Source: Holosporales bacterium | GTDB lineage: Bacteria; Pseudomonadota; Alphaproteobacteria; BNTO01 | DNA: 5,458 nucleotides | Direction of reading: 5' to 3' | Assembly (NCBI GenBank): GCA_031265645.1 | Contig: JAISCJ010000101.1 | Coordinates: 1 to 5,458 of the forward strand | Shown: piece by piece, positions 1-4,507 of the stretch | How positions within the stretch are numbered: position 1 is the stretch's first letter | How the letters are laid out: each line of letters opens with the position of its first letter | Position numbers and translations under genes: made by a program | The notes under the pieces: generated by a model | What the model was told of the DNA's origin: nothing | The model's database searches: none | Seen by the model: only the letters and a program-made list of their open reading frames with translations

Positions 1-904
1 CATGATTAACCTCAATAAGATTAGAATTGTCATCAATAATATCCGTCATCAATTCTTCGTTTATTTGCTGATCATCTACGTCTTCATTGAGAAAATAATT
101 GACAAAATACTGCTGCCCCTTACCTGTAATCTTGGATGTCTTTGAAATTGTTATGTGACCGTCCGAGTGAGTAATTGCGGTTTCTTGGATCTTGAATAGC
201 CCCAATTCCATCGACTTTTGCGTTGGAGTATTGTAGTCAGTTCCCTTGCGTTTTATTAAAAAGCCATCTTGTCTAAGGCGTTCAAACAGCCTGTTTGGGC
301 CGATTTTTATACCATTACCCTTGAGGATTTTTGCAAGTTCTCCAATCAGGATTTCGGTATCCGCCACCGAAACAGCGTCAGCAAAAATAATTTTGGGCTT
401 ATCGTGTTCGATCTTGCTTTCAAGCAAAAACACCTTAGATTGTAATTCAGCAGCTTGTTTTAGCTTTTGACCGTAGGCAATGACCATGTCACCATCCAAA
501 GCCAATAGATTTTGCATGCGCTCTTCATCTGATAATTTATGAACCGAATAAGAACCGGTCTTACTAATAGATGGCAGTACCTCATGCGTAATCCAGCGCT
601 TAAATTGTTTGGCATTTGGCTTACGTGACAAGAGGATGACTTGATAAAAACCTGACTCGTTAATGGTCGTAAAAGCCCGGCGTTGTTGGGGTTCAGACCT
701 GACGTCGATAATATCGACGTCAGCCTTCTCGTCATCATCTAACCTACGAGTTACATCTCTCGAGTTACCAATCCCAAGTGCTTCGCACACATCAACCAGA
801 ACAAGCCAAGGCTTGTTTTCTATAATGGCGACTCGTATTTCACATTCTTCGAAATAGAACGTACGAATTTCAGGTATTTTGATTAAATTATTGTTACTAT
901 CCAT
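1..904 (-). CDS. BRO-N / KilAC phage antirepressor, 3' end outside window
   Basis: Translating the minus strand from ATG at 904-902 gives 301 residues with no stop before the window edge, so the C-terminus is missing. Residues about 13-111 are a BRO-N domain (KPWLVLVDVCEALGI, then a GFYQVILLSRKP region and FKRWITHEVLPSI). Residues about 112-168 are a mostly helical linker. Residues about 169-272 match the KilAC (ANT) antirepressor C-terminal domain, with hallmark stretches IGELAKILKGNGIKIGPNRLF, PTQKSMELGLF, ETAITHSDG and TGKGQQYFVNYFL. The tail after 272 is acidic. Proteins of this architecture bind DNA or repressors and relieve phage repression; that role here is inferred from the family. 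It is the last visible gene of the operon. Its Shine-Dalgarno AGGAGT (918-913) lies in the end of the preceding gene and the start is two bases after that gene's stop, suggesting translational coupling. The start is well supported. A 25-bp palindrome lies inside the gene at 699-723. Confidence 0.92.
   Translation of the reverse strand, partial: MDSNNNLIKIPEIRTFYFEECEIRVAIIENKPWLVLVDVCEALGIGNSRDVTRRLDDDEKADVDIIDVRSEPQQRRAFTTINESGFYQVILLSRKPNAKQFKRWITHEVLPSISKTGSYSVHKLSDEERMQNLLALDGDMVIAYGQKLKQAAELQSKVFLLESKIEHDKPKIIFADAVSVADTEILIGELAKILKGNGIKIGPNRLFERLRQDGFLIKRKGTDYNTPTQKSMELGLFKIQETAITHSDGHITISKTSKITGKGQQYFVNYFLNEDVDDQQINEELMTDIIDDNSNLIEVNH
699..723. promoter_or_regulatory. 25-bp perfect palindrome inside the antirepressor gene
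   Basis: CTGACGTCGATA (699-710) and TATCGACGTCAG (712-723) are exact complements around a single A at 711. It lies in the BRO-N codons for A-D-V-D-I-I-D-V-R. The tandem paralogue does not keep the symmetry at the corresponding place (about 1037-1061). It has the size and symmetry of a dimer-binding operator, and in RNA would give a strong hairpin with a short loop. Confidence 0.6.
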
Positions 905-906
905 GA

Positions 907-1242
907 TTATTTACTCCTCTTTTGATATTTGTGAGGGGTATACATTTGCGTATACCCTTTCCCATCATCAGTCATAATTTGAAAAAAACTTGCTTCGTTA
1001 ATAGTCGTAAAAGCCCGGTGTCGCTTGTGTTCGGACCTAACGTCCATAATATGTACGGCATCTTTCTCGTTATCATCTAGCCCACTAGTGACATCTTCAG
1101 AATTCTCAATTCCGAGTGCTTTGCACACGTCAGCCAAAATAAACCAAGGTTTGTTATCTATGATTGCGACTCTTATTTTGTGTCCTTCGAAATAGAACGT
1201 AAGAATCTCAGGTGCCGTTTTTATATTGTTGCTATTATTCAT
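907..1242 (-). CDS. Truncated BRO-N domain protein, paralogue of the downstream antirepressor
   Basis: This is a 111-residue protein that is essentially only the first part of a BRO-N domain (KPWFILADVCKALGI near residue 31, RAFTTINEASFFQI at 76-89). Over its first 89 residues it aligns without gaps to the downstream antirepressor with 56 identities. After residue 89 similarity stops: the LSRKP...FKRW...EVLP half of BRO-N and the KilAC domain are replaced by a 22-residue tail ending KYQKRSK. It therefore looks like a tandem duplicate that lost its 3' part. It may still be made: it has a strong Shine-Dalgarno (AGGAGGAA, about 1255-1248) in the end of the upstream gene and starts two bases after that stop. 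It could act as a competitor or partner of the full-length protein, or only carry the coupling signal for the next gene. A BRO-N fragment is clear; function is uncertain. Confidence 0.8.
   Translation of the reverse strand: MNNSNNIKTAPEILTFYFEGHKIRVAIIDNKPWFILADVCKALGIENSEDVTSGLDDNEKDAVHIMDVRSEHKRHRAFTTINEASFFQIMTDDGKGYTQMYTPHKYQKRSK
936..957 (-). promoter_or_regulatory. Hairpin just upstream of the antirepressor ribosome binding site
   Basis: GGGTATAC (936-943) and GTATACCC (950-957) are perfect complements around a six-base loop, inside the 3' end of the truncated BRO-N gene. In the minus-strand mRNA the stem ends 18 bases before the AGGAGT used by the antirepressor. A CCUC right at the stem's 3' side could instead pair with the GAGG of that ribosome site, so two exclusive folds are possible. 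It could also be a DNA operator. Regulation is inferred. Confidence 0.45.
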
Positions 1243-1244
1243 AA

Positions 1245-1703
1245 TTATTCCTCCTCTGAATTGTTAAAACTAAAGTCATAGCTGCTGACTTTTACTGATC
1301 TTGCGGGCTCGAACATTTTTTGTAAGTGTTCTGGCCAGTTGTTGTACTTACGCTCTTCTAGTGACATCATGCATTTGATATCTGCTTTATGTTCAGGATG
1401 TTCGGCTAAAATTCTTGCCAACATATCTTGATCCCAATCTACTTTTTTCCGGAAATTGGCGATGACTGTAGTGTTGCCTTCTTGAATCCTGACTGTCCCG
1501 GTATCTTTGCCTTCTTGGTTTAGCATCGCTTTAGCTGGTCCTTCAAAACGCAATCGCATTGCTTCATTCAGTACCTTTTTCCGCTTATCCTGCGTTTCAA
1601 TAGCCTCTCTCAGTCTTGCCGCTAATGCCTGCAAATCCTGGATTGGAAGATTGCTGATCTCTTGTACGCTTGATTCGTCAAGCAATCCCAATGCTATGCA
1701 CAT
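1245..1703 (-). CDS. Conserved phage-type protein of unknown function
   Basis: The protein has 152 residues and starts with ATG after a good Shine-Dalgarno (GGAGG, 1713-1709, five bases from the start). It has no membrane segment. Residues about 18-50 form a charged helix with coiled-coil character (LPIQDLQALAARLREAIE). This is followed by GKDTGTVRIQEG (65-76), KKVDWDQDMLARIL (86-99) and ERKYNNWPEHLQKMFEPARSVK (117-138). From memory this order of motifs, helical start then GKDTGTVR, WDQ, ERKY..WP and FEPAR, occurs in small proteins of proteobacterial prophages with no assigned activity; I cannot name a family with certainty. It sits between the sigma-like gene (40-base gap) and the BRO-N genes (two-base gap), so it is probably made with the early regulatory proteins. 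The acidic C-terminus ends in EEE, and those codons supply the Shine-Dalgarno of the next gene. Confidence 0.82.
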   Translation of the reverse strand: MCIALGLLDESSVQEISNLPIQDLQALAARLREAIETQDKRKKVLNEAMRLRFEGPAKAMLNQEGKDTGTVRIQEGNTTVIANFRKKVDWDQDMLARILAEHPEHKADIKCMMSLEERKYNNWPEHLQKMFEPARSVKVSSYDFSFNNSEEE

Positions 1704-1743
1704 AAGCGCCTCCGTGTTATTACGCCTAAAAAATCTTCACCAC

Positions 1744-2271
1744 TCACGAACTCCTTTGAGCCAATGCTTGCCGGCAATAATTCACCAATCCACGCATACG
1801 AGCTCTAGAGATACCGAGTTTTTGTGCGACACTTTGCAGAGAATCATTTTGGATTTCGCCCATAACTTTCCTTAAAAAGACCGGAGATTTACGCAAAAAT
1901 CGCTCAACATCTATCTTTTGCTCGATTTCCTCAACCCAGTTGTCCTCTTCATCGACAAGCAGGTTATCTGGAACATCGCTCAAACTCGTGGAAAACTGTG
2001 CGACCTGCCGTTTTTGACGCCCTTGACATCGCATGATGTCCATGCATGCGTATTTCAGGACTTCCTCAACAAACGGCTCCATTCGTTTCGTTTCCCTATC
2101 GAAATTTTTCCAAGCCTCGATGACCGCTAGGATTAGGTCCTGCTGCAAATCCTGTACAGACTCGCCTTGTAGAAATAACCTACGTTTTAACTTAAATGCG
2201 TAAGAAAGAGCCCGCGCCTTAATGTGCGCAAACTCTTGTTTTGTAAACCACTCAGGGGTGGAAGAAGACAT
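1744..2271 (-). CDS. Sigma-70-like transcription factor of phage type
   Basis: This is a 175-residue protein with the layout of a small two-domain sigma factor. Residues about 38-88 resemble region 2: SVQDLQQDLILAVIEAWKNFD corresponds to the 2.1/2.2 core-binding helices, followed by FVEEVLKYACMDIMRCQGRQKRQ, a basic 2.3/2.4-like part. An acidic linker (about 96-116, rich in D and E) follows. Residues about 119-172 form a region 4-like domain with a helix-turn-helix in DSLQSVAQKLGISRARMRGLVN (143-164). The length suits ECF-like or phage sigma proteins. A function in directing RNA polymerase to phage promoters, or in binding DNA without core polymerase, is inferred. It is the first gene of the leftward operon and follows the repeat-rich control region at 2272-2461. 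The start is ATG with GAGGG only three bases upstream, closer than usual, but no better start is present. Confidence 0.8.
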   Translation of the reverse strand: MSSSTPEWFTKQEFAHIKARALSYAFKLKRRLFLQGESVQDLQQDLILAVIEAWKNFDRETKRMEPFVEEVLKYACMDIMRCQGRQKRQVAQFSTSLSDVPDNLLVDEEDNWVEEIEQKIDVERFLRKSPVFLRKVMGEIQNDSLQSVAQKLGISRARMRGLVNYCRQALAQRSS

Positions 2272-2461
2272 ATGCCCTCACTTTCTTGCCTCAACTAAAG
2301 TGAGATTGGCATGATTCGACCACGGACTTTTATGCAGTAGATTTTTATGCCCTTTTTTAAAAAAATCCTTATTTTCCGCCATTTGTTATTTTTAGAGGCA
2401 CGGACTTTTTTCCAAAAACCACGGACTTTTTTCCTAGCGCTCAAAAAAATTTAAATTTTTT
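2272..2461 (-). promoter_or_regulatory. AT-rich control region upstream of the sigma-like operon
   Basis: This 190-base gap lies between the end of the 259-residue gene and the start of the operon. It contains three direct copies of CACGGACTTTT, long A/T runs near 2350-2370 and a self-complementary A/T block at 2443-2462. The operon's promoter should be here, but no convincing -35/-10 pair could be fixed by eye: one candidate (TTGGAA at 2415-2410 with an A-rich -10 near 2392) has a poor -10. The A/T block directly after the TAA of the 259-residue gene could act as a weak terminator for it. Confidence 0.5.
2320..2434. repeat. Three direct repeats of CACGGACTTTT (iteron- or operator-like)
   Basis: The copies are CCACGGACTTTT at 2320-2331, GCACGGACTTTTTTCC at 2398-2413 and CCACGGACTTTTTTCC at 2419-2434. 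The last two share 15 of 16 bases and are offset by 21 bp, two turns of B-DNA, so a protein would meet both on the same face. Each of these two also contains a small dyad, GGA-N6-TCC. The first copy is 78 bp from the second and lacks the TCC end. All have the same orientation. They could be operators for a regulator in this window or iterons of a replication origin; the sequence does not decide. Confidence 0.72.
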
Positions 2462-3241
2462 TTAGTCTGCGATCCAAATTGAACCACTCAACCGGCATGA
2501 ATTTTTATAAATCTCAATGAAATCGTTCCGTTGTGCGAGCTGAGGAACCTTTTTCCTGGCCTTCGTTTGCAAAAGATTGATGGGTTTATAGATTTGATTG
2601 TGAATGTCATCGATTTCCAAAAAGTATTGTTCTTGCAAAATATTTGCAATTTCTTCAAATAAAATGTATTCATTGTTATTCTCCTTTTGTCGTTTAATAA
2701 GTATTTGTATAATGCCTTTCTGAAATACTGATTGTTCAGTTAGAATCAACTTCTGGTTTAAATAAAGTCCATTACTTTCCCATTTCAGAACAAATGCAAC
2801 ATTCTTATTGTTTGCGATTCTTTCGACAAATTTACGAAAGTTAATCTTTTTGCAAAAAATGTCGGCAAAGTGGACGATTATGTCTTGATTTCCGTAAGTT
2901 CGTGGTGGTTCGTTAGTTTGTACCCAAAAACAAGTTGACGGACTCATGAGTAATGTTTTTTCTTTTCTTACAATGATTTCTGGTTCCATTTCCAAAATGG
3001 CGATTCCATAAACGCACAGTTTGTATGCTTTCCACTCCACAGGAAGCTTGCTTAGTTCATTCTTGATCCACGCATCGATTCCCTCTAAATTAAGCTGAAC
3101 ACGAGTTCCTTCGTCTTCTTTAAAACAACAAACTAAATTTTCCTTTTCTAACAGCACCGCAGCCTCGATTAAAACTGAGTCCGTCAACAAACGCCTGTCT
3201 TTCCCTGTCAACAGCTCATACGACAGAGCAAATTTATTCAT
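2462..3241 (-). CDS. Unrecognised 259-residue protein, possible C-terminal winged helix
   Basis: The protein is not recognised. It is a single intact frame of 259 residues with no signal peptide or membrane segment. The N-terminal two thirds (1-165) mix strands and helices, with four cysteines (38, 39, 76, 104) before residue 110 and no catalytic motif I can name. The last 90 residues (about 168-256) have the order expected of an OmpR-like winged helix: a helix (FQKGIIQILIKRQ), a second (LFEEIANILQE), a long basic helix (IHNQIYKPINLLQTKARKKV) and a closing hairpin-like FIEIYKNSCRLSGSIWI. That reading is pattern-based and tentative. The start is ATG with a weak GGAA five bases upstream. It is separated from the sigma-like operon by the repeat region, so its product might bind those repeats, but this is only positional inference. 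Codon use is more AT-rich than in the operon downstream. Confidence 0.7.
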   Translation of the reverse strand: MNKFALSYELLTGKDRRLLTDSVLIEAAVLLEKENLVCCFKEDEGTRVQLNLEGIDAWIKNELSKLPVEWKAYKLCVYGIAILEMEPEIIVRKEKTLLMSPSTCFWVQTNEPPRTYGNQDIIVHFADIFCKKINFRKFVERIANNKNVAFVLKWESNGLYLNQKLILTEQSVFQKGIIQILIKRQKENNNEYILFEEIANILQEQYFLEIDDIHNQIYKPINLLQTKARKKVPQLAQRNDFIEIYKNSCRLSGSIWIAD

Positions 3242-3320
3242 AATAATTCCGGTAAAAAATTAAAATTTAATTAAAATTGCTCATAGCAAGCAGCCGTATA
3301 GAAGGCCAAAATGCTTTAAT

Positions 3321-3337
3321 TACCAAAAATATTGGTA
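3321..3337. promoter_or_regulatory. Small operator-like dyad upstream of the 259-residue gene
   Basis: TACCAA and TTGGTA are perfect complements around the five-base centre AAATA. The dyad lies about 80 bp upstream of the start of the 259-residue gene, a suitable place for a regulator site. Arms of six bases are short enough to arise by chance in AT-rich DNA. Confidence 0.3.
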
Positions 3338-3446
3338 TGGAAAATTTATTTTTTTATTTTATGCAACTACCATTTGTGGCTAATTGGAAAAATTAATAAA
3401 AAGTAATTGGAAATTAACTATTCTTCTGTTAATATAATAAATATAA

Positions 3447-3482
3447 AGAAGATATACTGTGAAGTACAAATAGATATCTTCT
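3447..3482 (+). other. Inverted repeat, possible leader hairpin
   Basis: AGAAGATAT (3447-3455) and ATATCTTCT (3474-3482) are perfect complements; TACT/AGTA (3455-3458/3463-3466) can pair inside as an alternative. A TATAAT at 3433-3438 lies just upstream on the plus strand, but no good -35 is placed correctly. If transcribed rightward, the hairpin would sit in the leader of the short frame at 3524-3580. Confidence 0.35.
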
Positions 3483-3523
3483 GAAGATTAATGTTATTTC
3501 TTTATTTTTTTATAGGAAATATT

Positions 3524-3580
3524 ATGAAAAAACTTTTATTGACCACATTGTTCAATTGCATTGGCTGTCCCATAACTTGA
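3524..3580 (+). pseudogene. Possible remnant of a signal-peptide gene start
   Basis: A good AGGAAA at 3514-3519 is followed four bases later by ATG AAA AAA CTT TTA. This encodes MKKLLLTTLF, then NCIGCPIT and a stop. The lysine pair plus hydrophobic run is typical of a bacterial signal peptide, but the frame is only 18 codons and nothing recognisable follows. It is either a decayed gene start, a tiny peptide or chance. Confidence 0.25.
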
Positions 3581-3680
3581 ACATAAATTGATACCGTCTG
3601 CGTCTTCTTGGGCCTGAAATTGTTATGAAAATCGCGTGAGAGAGCAGTGCAGCTATTGACTTTTTTATTAATGAAACTAC

Positions 3681-3693
3681 ACTCACAGTGAGT
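3681..3693. promoter_or_regulatory. 13-bp palindrome
   Basis: ACTCAC and GTGAGT flank a single A, giving a perfect 13-bp palindrome in otherwise unassigned DNA. It has the form of a small operator, without a nearby promoter I can confirm. Confidence 0.25.
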
Positions 3694-3777
3694 CGCAAGT
3701 TTTATACTGCTAAGATGAATATATTTACACTGAAAATTTAGGGGCAATTGGTGTTTCTTAAATTGAGAATATGAAAG

Positions 3778-3852
3778 ATGAAAAAGTTTGTAAACGCAAT
3801 TATAGCAATGGGCGCATTGCATTTTTGTCTTCTCTACAAATTTCATTCATAA
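3778..3852 (+). pseudogene. Second possible signal-peptide remnant or micro-ORF
   Basis: The frame encodes 24 residues, MKKFVNAIIAMGALHFCLLYKFHS, again two lysines followed by a hydrophobic stretch. GAAAG immediately upstream is a poor ribosome site. An overlapping plus-strand frame (3771-3962, 63 codons) is no more convincing. It could be an exported micro-peptide or a broken gene start. Confidence 0.2.
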
Positions 3853-3906
3853 GCGTACGCAAGTCTTGTTTTTTTGATTCATGGATGCCTACAATTGCGT
3901 ACGTTT
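3851..3906. repeat. Inverted repeat with self-palindromic arms (GCGTACG)
   Basis: AAGCGTACGCAA (3851-3862) faces TTGCGTACGTTT (3895-3906). The arms pair over 12 positions with one G:T, separated by 32 bases. Each arm is itself palindromic around CGTACG, so the pair is also a direct repeat with a 44-bp offset, about four helical turns. This is consistent with a dimeric protein binding two sites, but no partner is identified. Confidence 0.45.
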
Positions 3907-4017
3907 ATGGCTGTAATTTGCACAAAAGCACTTGTGGTGACGTTATAGTGCAGACGCAATAGCCTGCGTAATTAGAAAAGCAAGCTCTGTTTGTTGGTAC
4001 CGCTTTTAGTAGAGACT

Positions 4018-4084
4018 CATTAAAATCGCTATAATATAACCACGCAGTTACAATTTACTCATAGACTGCATAGCGATTTTAATG
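4018..4084. repeat. Perfect 15-bp inverted repeat 3' of the lysis cassette
   Basis: CATTAAAATCGCTAT (4018-4032) and ATAGCGATTTTAATG (4070-4084) are exact complements 37 bases apart. Inside, GCAGT (4044-4048) pairs with ACTGC (4065-4069), continuing the stem past an 11-base bulge on one side. Weaker matching extends outside the arms (AGTA/TACT). On the minus strand it begins 47 bases after the last lysis-gene stop. It lacks a T-tract, so it is not a standard intrinsic terminator; it could protect the mRNA 3' end, fold as a small RNA or be a recombination site. TATAAT at 4030-4035 overlaps the left arm but has no -35 partner. Confidence 0.6.
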
Positions 4085-4131
4085 GAACTTTACTATAGCT
4101 GAACAGCAAAACAGGTCAGTTTGAAATACAG

Positions 4132-4278
4132 TTATTTCGAACGTTTATTTTGTTTCTTCTTTTTGCACTTCTCTTTGATTTTTGCACAACCGGTTTCTGC
4201 TTTTTGTGAGTTCTCTGCCACTTTTTTGAAAACGGTTTCAAGTACTTTGAAGGCTACGCCTAGGACGATTTTGATCAT
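4132..4278 (-). CDS. 48-residue cationic peptide, third gene of the lysis cassette
   Basis: The protein reads MIKIVLGVAFKVLETVFKK, VAENSQKAETGCAKIKEK, CKKKKQNKRSK. Residues 1-22 can form an amphipathic helix and the rest is extremely basic: 15 lysines or arginines against four glutamates, net about +11. Two cysteines (31, 38) are present; there is no lipobox or standard membrane segment. It has a proper Shine-Dalgarno (GAGG, 4290-4287, eight bases from ATG) inside the end of the preceding gene and starts one base after that gene's stop, so expression with the lysis genes is very likely. It is not recognised by sequence. In size, charge and position it resembles the cationic lysis peptides called disruptins that some phages use in place of spanins; that role is inference. 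A nucleic-acid-binding peptide is the main alternative. Confidence 0.72.
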   Translation of the reverse strand: MIKIVLGVAFKVLETVFKKVAENSQKAETGCAKIKEKCKKKKQNKRSK

Positions 4279-4279
4279 T

Positions 4280-4507
4280 TTACTTACCTCGTAGCTTTTT
4301 GATGATTTTTAGGATAGTTATGCCGATTATCAACGCTCCGCCTGAAACTGAGAATGGGTGCTCATGAACAGTTTGGAGCAAGAAATGATCCAATGTATCG
4401 TGTGAAACTGTTCCAGTATTTCCCATCATTGCTGTTTTGCTTGGTACGTCATTGATTCCTGTAATCGTTTCAAGCGTGTCTTCTACTGTCATTTTTGCCT
4501 CCATCAT
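4280..4507 (-). CDS. Small single-span membrane protein, putative holin
   Basis: The protein has 75 residues. Residues 1-50 are hydrophilic and rich in threonine and acidic residues. One membrane segment follows (about 52-68, SVSGGALIIGITILKII), then a short basic tail KKLRGK. The positive tail predicts the C-terminus in the cytoplasm. The ATG overlaps the endolysin stop in the classic ATGA arrangement, indicating translational coupling. A small membrane protein directly beside an endolysin is usually a holin or antiholin; no holin family is recognised from sequence, so this is inferred from position and topology. A second ATG immediately follows the first and could also serve. Confidence 0.75.
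   Translation of the reverse strand: MMEAKMTVEDTLETITGINDVPSKTAMMGNTGTVSHDTLDHFLLQTVHEHPFSVSGGALIIGITILKIIKKLRGK

Larger units (their letters stand above)
3242..4131. other. Gene-poor stretch with inverted repeats and possible gene remnants
   Basis: About 890 bases separate the 259-residue gene from the lysis cassette. The longer open frames (3846-3502 on the minus strand, 3771-3962 on the plus strand) lack good ribosome binding sites or recognisable domains. The stretch holds dyads at 3321-3337, 3447-3482, 3681-3693, 3851-3906 and 4018-4084, a near-repeat TAATTGGAAAaATTAA / TAATTGGAAATTAA at 3381-3396 and 3404-3417, and two short plus-strand frames resembling signal-peptide starts. It may be decayed gene material plus regulatory or small RNA sequence. 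No terminator with a T-tract was found after the lysis cassette. Confidence 0.5.

Noticed and set aside
414..427. Palindrome TTGCTT-TC-AAGCAA inside the antirepressor gene
   Set aside because: Short arms in coding sequence at a helical linker, with no supporting context.
246..857. Plus-strand frames at 246-470 and 663-857 and a minus-strand frame at 738-460
   Set aside because: All lie inside the antirepressor gene, whose frame has clear BRO-N and KilAC motifs. The alternatives have no recognisable domain.
2025..2040. Dyad GACATC-GCAT-GATGTC inside the sigma-like gene
   Set aside because: The arms are only six bases and encode ordinary region 2 residues (MDIMRCQG); probably chance.
1507..2130. 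Plus-strand frames at 1507-1875 and 1918-2130
   Set aside because: They are antisense to the conserved phage-type gene and the sigma-like gene, with no ribosome site or domain of their own.
2443..2462. A/T self-complementary block as a strong intrinsic terminator
   Set aside because: The possible stem is only A:T pairs with no GC core, so at most a weak terminator; it is kept only as a note under the control region.
2488..2673. Second minus-strand frame of 61 codons within the 259-residue gene
   Set aside because: It overlaps a longer intact gene in another frame and shows no domain.
3502..3846. Minus-strand frame of 114 codons
   Set aside because: No ribosome site lies before its ATG, the composition is odd (rich in C, H, N and K) and there is no recognisable domain. 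It overlaps the dyad-rich, apparently non-coding stretch.
3242..4131. CRISPR array, tRNA or insertion-sequence ends in the gene-poor stretch
   Set aside because: No regularly spaced repeats, no cloverleaf with a TTCGA-type arm, and no transposase frame or flanking target duplication could be found.
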